From positions 29,664,597-29,728,596 of the forward strand of contig NC_091198.1 of the NCBI RefSeq assembly GCF_040958095.1: 64,000 bases of DNA, in the 5' to 3' direction. The stretch comes from Procambarus clarkii (taxonomy: Eukaryota; Arthropoda; Malacostraca; Decapoda; Cambaridae). This document shows positions 23,276-35,260 of this stretch, piece after piece. Positions within the stretch are counted from its first letter, which is position 1; the number at the start of each line of letters is the position of its first letter. Made by a program: the position numbers and the translations under genes. Under the pieces are notes generated by a model. It was not told where the DNA came from, searched no databases, and saw only the letters and a list, made by a program, of their open reading frames with translations.

Positions 23276-25155
23276 GATTCCCCACATTTATGATGATGAC
23301 TTATTCATCAACATAAAATGAAGAGATGCAGCAATGATAATGACTTTGTCACTAAAAAAAAGAGATACGGCACGCCTTGCACACAAATGCTTAGACTGCA
23401 TTAGTGAAGAGGCAAAGCAGATTGGTCTCAAAGTCAGCCCCACCAAAACAAAAGCCATGCCCATAGAAAATAGTGAAGCCCAAAATCCAGCTCAAAGTAA
23501 AGGGTTAACCAATTTAATGGGTGGACACTTATCAGTATTTAGGAATAATCCTGGACACATAAATTTTAATGCGAGGTCATTTACTTGCGAGTGAGAACTG
23601 CGGCTCGGACGGCAATCCTCAGGTTGCTCTCCTCCCTCTCTGTAGGAGCCAATCTGCAAGTCTTTCGCACATACTATATACAGGCAGTCAGGGCAGTGAT
23701 CGACTATGCCGCACCTATCCTCACAAGCCTATCACATCCATAGAGGGAAAATATTGAAGTAGCCTAAAACAATGCTATGAGAGCTGCCATGTGAGCCCCT
23801 ATGTGAACCAGGCTTGAAACTTTAAGACTGGAAACGGGTTTGTCCTCTCTTCAAGAAGGAATATCTTAAAGAACAGCTACGATTATCAGTAAGATAATTG
23901 TTTTCCCTGATCCAGTTCCAGTACGACAGGCCTTGATTGTTGGACTTGGCCAAAACAACGGAAACTCTAGGGCTGCCAGAGCGGTCAAAACCGTAAACAG
24001 ACTACACTTAAAAAGTATGATTATGGATAGAGGAAGTGATCATCCACCCCAACTGGAACATTATCTAACACAATGCACAGTTACAAACCCATTAAAATTT
24101 CAACTTAAATTCAACAGAGCAGAAGAAGTTGTTAAACATATATGGCAAAATCTTACTGAAGCGACCATACGAGTCATAAATACTCATACTCCGCCCAAGT
24201 AAAACAGAAACAAGCAACACTTAGTGGGCCAGCCAGAGGCTTAGGGCCCGCGCAGGAATATTCCTGCAAACAAAAATCCACTCCCAAGCCACACTTGTTC
24301 CCCACGGTGGGGGGAGTCTGCCTTTAAAATAGTAATAGAAGGTCTTCCGTTGAAAAAGGCTGCCTATGATCCAACAACCCTAACGTGAATCATACAATAG
24401 TAAATGAGCAGCATAGCAGTAGCAGGAGCCACCCAGATCTTCACAGACGGATCGGTGGACACAGAATATAAGAGTTTTGGTGCTGCTCATTGCACGGACA
24501 ACGAACAGGCATATTGGAGATTGGGAGGATTAGTATCATCAACCCAATGTGAGTTGTTTGCCATACAACAGGCATTTGCATATGTGATTGTACTAAACAC
24601 TCAAAATGCAATCAAACACTCAAAAGCTGCACTTCAAATATTAGGAAAAACACTGTAAAGACAACTTGGAAATAATTACCACCAGTTTGTATCTTGCAGC
24701 AAAAGATTCAACATAACCCTAAACTGGATCCCATTCCATGCTGTAATCCCATACAATGAAACTGAAATAATCCTATGAAACTTCTAAATTGGCAATTGTC
24801 ATCCAGTGATACATGAAATAATCCAACCCAACCCTGATTAAATAAAAATCAACGTCATAAAAAACTGGCACACCTCAACAAAGTCCATCTGCACCAGAGA
24901 GTAGCAGAAGATTCGTCCTCTGCAATATGGTATCATCAGGCCACCATGTTAGACAGGTTAAATATCCCAAAGAGAATCCACAGGGAAATAACAGTTCGGT
25001 TATATAGACTACATCAGGGTTACCGAGGTTGGTGAACCCCGACAGACGGAATGCATCTTCTGCCAAACAATCATAGAAAAGCCGCTACTTCACTATCTCC
25101 TGGAATGTCAAACAACCAACGACCTTAGAAGAGCTTTAAGAGTTCCTTAATCTTG
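23276..25155 (+). pseudogene. Decayed LINE ORF2: RT C-terminus plus RNase H (I/Jockey group)
   Basis: Plus-strand pieces in several frames. The segment 23334-23480 contains CISEEAKQIGLKVSPTKTKAM, the post-YADD helix region of LINE reverse transcriptases. Fragments downstream (about 23600-23830) match the thumb region (a VIDYA-type block). The frame 24404-24658 holds an RNase H start (IFTDGSVD then a Gly-Ala-Ala stretch and QCELFAIQQAF). The last part (24900-25150) looks like the Cys-rich C-terminal tail. An RNase H domain favours the I clade. Many stops and deletions are present, so this is an old dead copy. Confidence 0.65.
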
Positions 25156-25159
25156 CAGT

Positions 25160-25620
25160 AACCACCCTGGTTGATACCTGGTTGATGGGGTTCTGGGAGT
25201 TCTTCTACTCCCCAAGCCCGGCCCGAGGCCAGGCTCGACTTGTGAGAGTTTGGTCCACCAGGCTGTTGCTTGGAGCGGCCCGCAGGCCCACATACCCACC
25301 ACAGCCCGGTTGGTCCGGCACTCCTTGGAGGAATAAATCTAGTTTCCTCTTGAAAATGTCCACGGTTGTTCCGGCAATATTTCTTATGCTCGCTGGGAGG
25401 ACGTTGAGTAATCGCGGACCTGTGATGTTTATACAGTGTTCTCTGATTGTGCCTATGGCACCTCTGCTCTTCATTGGTTCTATTCTACATTTTCTTCCAT
25501 GTCGTTCACTCCAGTACGTTGTTATTTTACTGTGTAGATTTGGTACTTGGCCCTCCAGTATCTTCCAGGTGTATATTATTTGATATCTCTCTCGTCTTCT
25601 TTCTAGTGAGTACATCCTAG
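25160..25620 (-). pseudogene. LINE ORF2 C-terminal fragment (minus strand)
   Basis: An open frame of 136 codons (25615-25205) carries YSLERRRERYQIIYTWKIL, then GPRLLNVLPASIRNI and a KLDLFLQGVPDQPG ending. This is the conserved C-terminal domain of CR1/RTE-like LINE reverse transcriptases. It is 5'-truncated. The same domain appears at 26925-27360 and 31440-31645 on the other strand. Confidence 0.7.
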
Positions 25621-26171
25621 TGAGTTTCTAGTTCAGTACCCTGAAGCCATCAACACTGCCACTCTTTAGGTATACACTCTCATAAATATTATCAAGCAGT
25701 ATTCTCCTCCGCGACAGCAGCTTGACAATTTAAATGCGACCTGAACTTAATCTAATTAATTTCAAGAACATATGTAAATGAAGCAGAATAAAACAATGGG
25801 GCAATACTCATAAAAGGTGATGAAAGACACATTCGCAACAAAACAGAATTTATTAAACAAACTTACTCACTAATACACGATAATTCACGTTACATTAACT
25901 CGAGAGTGTGACTGCAACAGCTAAGCTATACCTGGGGCAGAAGGACGCGGTCCCACCACTCTGGTAAACGCGAGATCTCAGTCATGCATGGACAAAAGGT
26001 ACAAAATGAACTAACTGAACACTTAAGAACACTGACTCAATTGTTATTCAATTGTTGTGTTACTCAATTGTTGTGTTATTCCATCATTGTGATTGCAGTT
26101 GCAATTAATAATGATGGATAACACAACAATAATCAAGACAACTTCTCTTCCTATTTCACTTGTCACTTGAA
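25621..26171. other. No gene recognised
   Basis: AT-rich sequence with short direct repeats (TTCAATTGTTGTGTTA near 26045-26075) leading into the 41-bp tandem array. Confidence 0.4.
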
Positions 26172-26480
26172 CTGCAATAATCAAATAATTATGCTGAAAC
26201 TTATCACTTGAACTGCAACAATCAATTAATTATGATAACACTTGTCACTTGGACTGCCACAATCAATTAATTATGATAACACTTGTCACTTGGACTGCCA
26301 CAATCAATTAATTATGATAACACTTGTCACTTGGACTGCCACAATCAATTAATTATGATAACACTTGTCACTTGGACTGCCACAATCAATTAATTATGAT
26401 AACACTTGTCACTTGGACTGCCACAATCAATTAATTATGATAACACTTGTCACTTGGACTGCCACAATCAATAAATCATG
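26172..26480. repeat. 41-bp tandem repeat
   Basis: The landmark GGACTGCC recurs at 26251, 26292, 26333, 26374, 26415 and 26456, an exact 41-bp period. The internal copies are virtually identical, with degenerate copies at both ends. About seven copies in all. Confidence 0.95.
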
Positions 26481-26924
26481 CTAACACTTGACGGCGACAC
26501 ACAAGTACAACACTGTAATGTAACAAAACACAATAGTCCATATATGAGAAAATGTATCATAAGTGTCACCTTGACACAAAACTGAATGAAATACTCACCC
26601 AATGGTGGCTGGTAAATATTACGTTTCACACACAATCCGTAATACCAATTCGATAACAATACCGCACTACTAAAATGCACACAAGTATTGCATATATTAA
26701 GTGTGGTGTATGTAACACTTTTTCCAGTGGCAGTGAACGGATACAGTACCACACAGACTGCTGTACCGACACCTGTCCTGTTGCTTCCTTGACCAATCTA
26801 CCTCTCACCTGTACCGGGTGACAACGAGATCAATCCAGGTCAGACCATGCAGAGATCCTTTACTGCGAGAGGCCACTCAGTAAAACATCAAAACTATTGG
26901 GACCGACTTAAATGCCTAAACTAT
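26481..26924. other. No gene recognised
   Basis: Mixed-composition sequence with only short frames and no convincing similarity. Confidence 0.4.
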
Positions 26925-27360
26925 ATTCTCTAGAGCGCAGGCGGGAGAGATACATAATAATTTACACGTGGAAAATATTAGAGGTGCTGGTTCCAACCCT
27001 GCATAAAGAAATAACAAAAAAAAGAGACCAGACGGCATGGTAGGATGTGCAGAATACCCCCGCTGAAAAACAAAGGTACAGTAGTTATGCTGAGAAAGAA
27101 TTCTATCAACATCAGAGGCTCGAGACTGTTCCATACGCTTCCAATACACATAAGGAGCATAATTGTTTGAACCCTCGCATTGTTCAAGAAGAAACTTAAT
27201 AAACACCTCTAAAGGATATCTGATCAACCAGGCTATGATTCAAATGTCCGGCTACGAGAAGCCGCGTCCAGCAGCCTGGTTGACCAGTCCAGGACCCAGT
27301 AGGCCTGGTCGAAGACCGGACCGCGGGGACATTGAGCTCCGAAATCATTTCAAGGTAACG
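26925..27360 (+). pseudogene. LINE ORF2 C-terminal fragment and 3' end (plus strand)
   Basis: Translated pieces in shifting frames recover the same C-terminal domain as at 25205-25615: a leading SAGGR/ERRR-like start, RHGRMCRI, RLFHTLPIHIRSI and a DQPGYDSNVRLREAASSSLV ending. It is decayed by stops. Confidence 0.6.
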
Positions 27361-27779
27361 TTAAGGCCGGCCTGTCATTCACAACACACATACATGGATT
27401 GATGGACTGTAGTCGCTCCGAAGTAATACTGTAGCAATGACAGGACGTGGTGGCATGTGAGTAACACAGTTGACCCAGGGTGTCAATCACGACAGTTTCC
27501 TCCAAGTGGAGAGGGGCCATGACGTCACGACTACCTCATGGCTGAGGCCCACGTCCACTGGATGGTTGGCCTCCTCTCTCCCTTCCCTGACTGCAAGCAT
27601 GAAAAGTTTCCTCTGACTATTTGTCGAGGGTAAAATCCTGAGGAGGATGTATATATCCAACTTCTCCTCGCTGTAATTAACAAACGACTAGATATGTACG
27701 GGCCCTTGCAATACCCCTGGTCTTCGTATGCCATGAGCTCAGTGCCTAATATCCAACAAGGTATACTTGAGTCTTGAAT
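27361..27779. other. No gene recognised
   Basis: Contains only a short minus-strand frame without similarity. Confidence 0.35.
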
Positions 27780-28250
27780 TAACAAAACTCAACTTTGTGC
27801 ACACACTCTGTGCACTCCTAAAACATTCTCGAAAATTCAACTGTCACTGCAGCCCGTCCTCCAAACAAAGTCCCAAAAGTGATTCCATCCTCCCGCCAAA
27901 CTCCCTGTTTATGAATGAAAAGCGGTTTACAAACGACTCACAACTGATGACGTTCGAACACTTCCGGAACAAGTGCTTCACTGACGAAATGTGTTCGAAA
28001 CACAACACTATAAACAGCCCGTCCTCCAAACAAAGATCCAAAAGTGATTCCATGCACAGCCCGTCTTCCAAACAAAGATCCAAAAGTGATTCCATGCACC
28101 AGCCAAACCCCTTGTTTAGGAATGAAAAGTGGTTTACACACGACTCACAACTGCTGGCGTTCGAACATATCCGGAACAAGTGCTTCACTGACGAATTTTG
28201 TTCGAACCACAACGCTGTAAATGCTTCACCCACGTACTACAAATACAAAT
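27780..28250 (+). repeat. Internally repetitive segment with a 161-codon frame
   Basis: The frame 27767-28252 contains two long imperfect copies of a module (NSLFMNEKRFTNDSQL and NPLFRNEKWFTHDSQLL, each followed by RNKCFTDE). Short PSSKQRSKSDSM units lie between them. The minus strand is also open over much of it. Imperfect tandem duplication, open frames on both strands and no known domain suggest a repeat rather than a gene, but expression cannot be excluded. Confidence 0.55.
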
Positions 28251-28419
28251 AATCGCCAGCAGAACCTAAACACCTAACCTAACCTATTCTATGCCTATAT
28301 ATACACAATATACTAATATCTTATAATATTAATTTATACTTGCGAAAATTCCCGTTTTGAATGAACAGCATGTTAAAATTTATGAATGCGTCTGTGGGGT
28401 TGACCGCTGGATGTAATGG

Positions 28420-28640
28420 ACTTGAGTCGAGGACGGGTTGACCTTCAAGGTTCAGAGGAGTTCCTGGACCTCGAGGGGGGAGAAGGTTTAGATTTGCTCC
28501 CGGATCTCGAAGGGGAGAAAGTTCAGATGTGCTCCTGGACCTCGAGGGGGAGAAAATTCATAGGTGATGTGATCCTGGACCTTGAGGGGAAGAAGGTTTA
28601 GATGTGCTCCTGGACCTCCAGGAAGGTAGAGGGAGCGTAG
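28420..28640. repeat. Minisatellite, about 35-40-bp units
   Basis: Imperfect copies of CTCCTGGACCTCGAGGGGGA, each followed by GAA and a TTTAGATGTG-like end. About five copies. Confidence 0.8.
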
Positions 28641-28689
28641 CCGTAGGTGTTCTTGACAAGCTCCATCACAAGCCACCAACTCTCGTCTC

Positions 28690-29600
28690 TGTCCAAAAGA
28701 TATTCAATGTTAGGGTTCTGTAGTTCTCTGTTCGAAGGGTTTATACTACACTACTTCTTTGTTCTATTGTATTAATGTTCAGGACTACTGTTCCTGGTGT
28801 GTACTATTGTATTAGTGATCTGTACTACACTGTTCCTGCTGTGTACTCACCTAATTGTGCTTGCGGGGGTTGAGCTCTGGCTCTTTGGTCGCGCCTCTCA
28901 ACCGTCAATCAACTAATGTACAGGTTCCTGAGCCTACTGGGCTCTAGCATATCTACATTTGACACTGTGTATGGAGTCAGCCTCCACCACATCACTTCCT
29001 AGTGCATTCCATTTACTAACTACTCTGACACTGAAAAAGTTCTTTATAATGTTTCTGCGTACAATTGTATTGGTGTTCAGTACTACCCTGTTACTGCTGT
29101 GTACTATTGTATTTGTGATCTGTTTTACACTGTTCCTGCTGTGTACTATTGTATTAGTGTTCTGTACTACACTGTTCAGGTTTTGTACTATTGTATTAGT
29201 GTTCTGTACAACTCGGTTCCTTCTGTGTACTATTGTATTAGTGCTCTGTACTACACTGTTCCTGCTGTGCACTATTGTATTAGTGTTCTGTTCTACACGG
29301 TTCCTGCTGTGTACTATTGTATTAGTGTTCTGTACTACACGGTTCCTGCTATCTACTATTGTATTAGTGTTCTGTATTACACTGTTCCTGCTATCTACTA
29401 TTGTATTAGTGTTCTGTACTACACTGTTCGGGGTTTGTACTATTGTATTAGTGTTCTGTACAACACTGTTCCTGCTGTGTACAACTGTATTCTTGCTCTG
29501 TACTACACTGTACCTGCTGTGTATTATTGTATTAGTGCTCTGTACTACACTGTTCCTGCTGTGCACTATTGTATTAGTGTTCTGTTGTACACATATCGAT
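28690..29600. repeat. 42-bp minisatellite, open on both strands, split by a LINE tail
   Basis: Units contain TGTTCCTGCTGTGTACTATT followed by GTATTAGTG and a CTGTACTACAC end, about 42 bp (14 codons), so long frames arise on both strands (up to 228 codons). A CR1-like LINE 3' end at about 28847-29055 separates a short left block from the main array. The repetitive translations are not considered genes. Confidence 0.9.
28847..29055 (-). mobile_element. CR1-like LINE 3' end inside minisatellite
   Basis: Minus-strand end of ORF2 (KWNALGSDVVEADSIHS) plus the family 3' tail with TTGAGAGGCGCGACCAAAG. It is severely 5'-truncated. Confidence 0.85.
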
Positions 29601-29639
29601 ACTTTGGTGACATGACGCAAGGCTAGCAGGACGTCGTGT

Positions 29640-31345
29640 ACTTACTTGAGTCACAACAGTCGTCAGAGAGGGTTGTACTTTGTTTATCTTCTGGCAGTAG
29701 GAAGAACCCTAACTGTGTTCTCCTTCAAGAGGAGGGAATCAAGTAGGCGTTTATGTGTGAAGCCTGTTGGACGACTTCTCAGCCGTGCTCCTGACCTTAT
29801 GTACTCAAGTCTGGAGCAGAAGAGCTGTGAGGCCGTCATAAAGAAACTTTGTTGGATGTCTTAGAGGACGACTTCTGGGAGCGCCACAGCTGAATGCCCT
29901 CGAGATACAAATTCTGCGGTAAGCTCATATAACAGATGTTACAGGGGTTGTGTTTGCTTGATCATGTGCCCAGATCATGGCAAGTGTTTATGTTTATAGG
30001 ATATACATTTTTATTGTAGCAGTGAGCTAAAATTGAAGGTTACAGATAAGAGAACGTGCTGGAGGGAAGAGTGGTACATCTTCCATCGCCGAATGTCAAG
30101 TGGTGCCTGAGTGGGGGAGCCCCATAGCCTCGCGTCAGGGTTGGTGGCCCCAGCGATGTGTCAAGACATGTACCCAGAGTGGACTCACCGAGGATGGGGA
30201 GGACCATCGCAGCGCTGCATTAGTGTTTATAAAGATGGAGGAGTTTTATTTTCTGTGAATACATTTAATTACGTTTTATTAGGAAAACATTTATTATGGC
30301 ATGGTGGTGGTGGATTTACAGGTTTGTTTGGGAGAACTGCAACGTTTGTGTGGAAGAAGTTAGTGAGAGTACTTCGTACCAGAGGAGGAATATGAGCATA
30401 ACTGCAAGGTAGTGCAAGACTACAAGTTGAGGAGTGCAACTCCAGAAACATAATGAATTCTCGAGTAGTGTGGGAAGCTACACGTCGTTTGTGCGAAGCG
30501 TTTGGAGAGAGCTTCACTGACGTTTAAGGAGGACTTCATGTGCAGCTGATTGGAGGAACTGCAGGAGTTCCTTACATTATATTTTGAGGGCCCAGATTGA
30601 TGATTGTAGTTGGGGACCTCGAGTAATGGAACAGAGGATCATATGGACCTTGATGTTAAAGGGAATGCTTGATTGCGTTTTGGCATGAAAGGCTCAGTGC
30701 AAGGTGAGAGATTGATTTTTTGTAAAGTAGGAAATATGTGAATATTTTTATTGTGCCATGTATAAAAATATTTACAGCCTAAAGCCTATTTACAGCCTAT
30801 TCACAGTCTCCGTGGTGTAGTGGTAAGACACTCGCCTGGCGTTCCGCGAGCGCTATGTCATGGGTTCGTATCCTGGCCGGGGAGGATTTACTGGGCGCAA
30901 ATCCTTAACTGTAGCCTCTGTTTAACGTAACAGTAAAATGTGTACTTGGATGAAAAAACGATTCTTCGCGGCAGGGGATCGTATTCCAGGGACTTGCCCG
31001 AAACCTACGCGTACTAGTGGCTCTACAAGAATCTAACAACTCTTGTATATATCTCAAAAAAAAAAAAAAAAAAAAATAAAGCAATGAAGGGAGCTGAAGA
31101 TTGAAGACTGAAGTTTAAGCAGCAGCCTGATACAGTTATAGGATGGAGCCATAAGGAAATATTGGCAGTGTGAGCCGTACCCCTGAATAAAAAGGTGACG
31201 CTGAACCCCCACTCCCAGAACCAGACGCTTGCCAGGGTGATCTCCCACATAACTGCAAGCACTCCAGTGTCCATTGCTGGTCGACGGACGGTAGCGGGAG
31301 TGTGGCTGCCGAGGTCGGCTGTTTGTTCTGTCAGGGAGTGGTTGG
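29640..31345 (+). repeat. Unnamed dispersed repeat, copy 1
   Basis: Shares ordered blocks with 32110-33490 and 45580-46850. Common blocks include an AACATTTATTATGGCATGGT region (30290), GGTTTGTTTGGGA, a GTGCAGCTGATTGGAGGAAC region and the block around CACTCCAGTGTCCATTGCTG (31260). A SINE lies within it at 30805-31076. It may be an LTR or a non-coding DNA element. No coding domain recognised. Confidence 0.6.
30805..31076 (+). mobile_element. tRNA-derived SINE, family 1
   Basis: The head is tRNA-like: an A-box-like TGGTGTAGTGGTAAGACA and a B-box-like GGTTCGTATCC, which are internal RNA polymerase III promoter elements. A conserved body follows, then ACTCTTGTATATATCTC and a poly(A) tail of about 22 A. 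Copies also lie at 61381-61655 (minus) and 62188-62469 (plus). Confidence 0.9.
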
Positions 31346-31439
31346 GGTCTCTGTTCGACGGTAAGCGAATATCAAGGTTGGTCTAATAACCAAGTTTCAT
31401 TGTATAAAAACCTCCCCCCCCCCACCTTCTGATAGAACA

Positions 31440-31645
31440 ACTGGCCGACCCCTCACAGTGTTCAAGAGAGAACTGGATAAGCACCTCCAAGGGATACCTG
31501 ATCAACCAGGCTGTGACTCGTACGTTAGGCTGCGAGCAGCCGCGTCTAACAGCCTGGTTGATCAGTCCGGCAACCAGGAGGCCTGGTCGACGACCGGGCC
31601 GCGGGGAGCTAAGCCCCGGAAGCACCTCAAGGTAAGGTAGGTAAA
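31440..31645 (+). pseudogene. LINE ORF2 C-terminal end
   Basis: A 60-codon frame begins FKRELDKHLQGIPDQPG and ends PRGAKPRKHLKVR, followed by GGTAAGGTAGGTAAAG. Same family as 25205-25615; a 5'-truncated copy. Confidence 0.65.
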
Positions 31646-31885
31646 GTAATGTACATCTGTTACTGCTGTGTACTACACTGTTAATGTACTCTACAACTGT
31701 TACTGCAGTGTATTACACTGGTAATGTAAAGTACTACTGTTACTGCTGTGTACTACACTGGTAATGTACTGTACTACTGTTACTGCTGTGTACTACACTG
31801 TTATGTCTGCGTAATACACAGTTAATGAGGTGTACTACTCTTTATATTCTGTTTATTACACTGTAATAAAGTATAGACTTTGCTA
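31646..31885. repeat. Minisatellite related to the 42-bp repeat
   Basis: Units of about 42 bp with TGTTACTGCTGTGTACTACA and (T/G)TAATGTACTGTAC. The motif resembles the array at 28690-29600. Confidence 0.75.
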
Positions 31886-31889
31886 AACT

Positions 31890-32095
31890 GTTAGTGGTAT
31901 GGTCTGGGGTCTGACAGCTGATTGGACACAGCTTCGGATTCATAGTCCTGAGGTTCCGGGTTCGATCCCCGGCGATCGAGGAAACAAATAGGCAGAATTT
32001 CTTTCACCCTGATGCTCCTGTTACATAGCAGTAAATAGGTACCTTGGAGTTAGACAGCTGCTACGGGCTGCTCCCTGGGAGGGGGGGGGGGGCAG
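31890..32095 (+). mobile_element. tRNA-derived SINE, family 2
   Basis: A tRNA-like head with B-box GGTTCGATCCC, then the family body TTTCTTTCACCCTGATGC, CAGTAAATAGGTACC and a GGAGTTAGACAGCTG stretch. It ends in a G-run. Other copies: 34686-34855, 34880-35172, 48490-48917, 48918-49213 (minus) and 54838-55045 (plus). Confidence 0.85.
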
Positions 32096-32109
32096 GACCT
32101 ACATCGCAG

Positions 32110-33490
<1,381 letters not shown>

Positions 33491-33579
33491 ACGCAAATAA
33501 AATTCTGGTGCAACAGCCAGAGCTCTCTTTTGGAGGTTTATGTCTCAAAAGTCACAACTCCCCCTCAGGGCAGAGCAGT

Positions 33580-33712
33580 ATTTACCTAGTTGTGCTTGCG
33601 GGAGTTGAGTTTTGTTCTTTTGGCCCGCCTCTCAACTCTCAATCATCTCTTACTAACTACTAACTATTTCCCCCCCCCCCCCCCCACACACACACACACA
33701 CAGTAAGATGAC
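33580..33712. repeat. LINE/SINE tail fragment plus C-run and (CA)n
   Basis: The minus-oriented family tail (TTGTGCTTGCGGGAGTTGAG) at 33583-33650 is followed by poly-C and (CA)n near 33667-33702. Confidence 0.7.
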
Positions 33713-34592
33713 AAAATTATGAGAAGGATTAAAACAGAAGAGGACTGTTTGAGGCTTCAAGAAGACCTAGACAAGCTGAAGGAATGGTCGAACAAATGGT
33801 TGTTAGAGTTTAACCCAACCAAATGTAATGTAATGAAGATAGGTGTAGGGAGCAGGAGGCCAGATACAAGGTATCATCTGGGAGAGGAAATTCTTCAGGA
33901 GTCAGAGAAAGAAAAAGACTTGGGGGTTGATATCACGCCAGACCTGTCTCCTGCAGCACATATCAAGAGGATAATATCAGCGGCATATGGCAGGCTGGCC
34001 AACATACGAACGGCATTCAGAAACTTGTGTAAAGAATCATTCAGAACTTTATATACCACATATGTCAGGCCAATCCTGGAGTATGCAGCCCTGGCATGGA
34101 GTCCATATCTAGTCAAGGATAAGACTAAACTGGAAAAGGTTCAAAGGTTTGCCACCAGTCTAGTACCCGAGCTGAGAGGTATGAGCTACGAGGAGAGACT
34201 ACGGGAATTAAACCTCACTTCGCTGGAAGACAGAAGAGTTAGCGGGGGATATGATCACCACATTCAAGATTCTGAAGGGAATTGATAGGTAGATAAAGAC
34301 AGGCTATTTAACACAAGGGGCACGCGCACAAGGGTACACAGGTGGAAACTGAGTGCCCAAATGAGCCCCAGAGATATTAGAAAGAACTTTTTTAGTGTCA
34401 GAGTGGTTGACAAATGGATTGCATTAGGAAGTGATGTGGTGGAGGCTGACTCCATACACAGTTTCAAGTGTCGATATGATAGAGCCCAATAGGCTCAGGA
34501 ATCTGTACACCTGTTGATTGACAGTTGAGAGGCGGGCCGAAAGAGCCAGAGCTCAACCCCCGCAAACACAACTAGGTAAGTACAACTAGTTG

Positions 34593-34600
<8 letters not shown>
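33713..34600 (+). pseudogene. CR1-like LINE, 3' third of ORF2 and tail (plus strand)
   Basis: The frame 33719-34285 starts just after the expected FADD catalytic motif (MRRIKTEEDCLRLQEDL). It continues through the thumb (KDLGVDITPDLSPAAHIK, TTYVRPILEYAALAWSP). A frameshift near 34250 moves the remainder (VRVVDKW-like to the end) to other frames. The 3' tail with CTCAACCCCCGCAAACACAA then runs into (AC)n. A 5'-truncated, dead copy. Confidence 0.85.

Positions 34601-34686
<86 letters not shown>
34601..34686. repeat. (AC)n microsatellite
   Basis: About 85 bp of (AC)n between the LINE tail and a SINE. This junction type recurs in the window. Confidence 0.97.
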
Positions 34687-34688
<2 letters not shown>

Positions 34689-34855
34689 AAGCAGTTTATA
34701 ACAGCTGTCTAACTCCCAGGACCTAATTTACTGCTAGGTAACAGGTGCATCAGGGTGAAAGAAACTCCACCCATTTTGTTTCTGCCATCACCGGGGATCA
34801 AACCCGGACCCTAGGATTATGAGTCCAGAGCGCTGTCTACTCAGCTATCAGGCTC
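34686..34855 (-). mobile_element. tRNA-derived SINE, family 2
   Basis: Minus strand: a tRNA-like head with a Met-type anticodon region GGACTCATAATCC and B-box, then the conserved body. Abuts (AC)n on its 3' side. Confidence 0.85.
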
Positions 34856-34879
34856 CATGTGTATGTGTATGTGTGTGTG

Positions 34880-35172
34880 TGTGTATTCACCTAGTTGTGC
34901 TTGCGGGGGTTGAGCTCTATTCTTTCGGCCCGCCTCTCAACTGTCAATCAACTGTTTATAAGGACTATTTTTTTCCACACTACACACACACACCCCAGGA
35001 AGCAGCCCGTGACAGCTGACTAACTCCCAGGTACCTATTTACTGTTAGGTAACAGGAGCATTAGGGTGAAAGAAACTCTGCCCCATTGTTTCTCGCCAGC
35101 GCCCGGGATCGAACCCGAGACCACAGGATCACGCATATAGCGTGCTGTCCGTTCAGCCACCGGCCCCCGAGG
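34880..35172 (-). mobile_element. tRNA-derived SINE, family 2, with LINE-like 3' tail
   Basis: Minus strand: tRNA-like head (B-box GGTTCGATCCC, about 35105), body, a short (GT)n, then a tail with TTGACAGTTGAGAGGCGGGC and CTCAACCCCCGCAAGCACAA. This tail equals the 3' end of the CR1-like LINEs here. A (TG)n tract of about 90 bp follows at 35173-35260. Confidence 0.85.
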
Positions 35173-35178
35173 GTGTGT

Positions 35179-35259
<81 letters not shown>

Positions 35260-35260
35260 A
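35173..35260. repeat. (TG)n microsatellite
   Basis: Nearly pure TG with a few TATG interruptions. Confidence 0.95.

Noticed and set aside
26172..26480. CRISPR-like array
   Set aside because: The 41-bp units are contiguous with no unique spacers, and the context is eukaryotic; it is a tandem satellite.
30805..30885. tRNA gene candidate
   Set aside because: The tRNA-like sequence is the head of a SINE with body and poly(A); two further copies exist in the window. The same reasoning rejects tRNA calls near 31940, 34820, 35110, 48860, 49160 and 62200.
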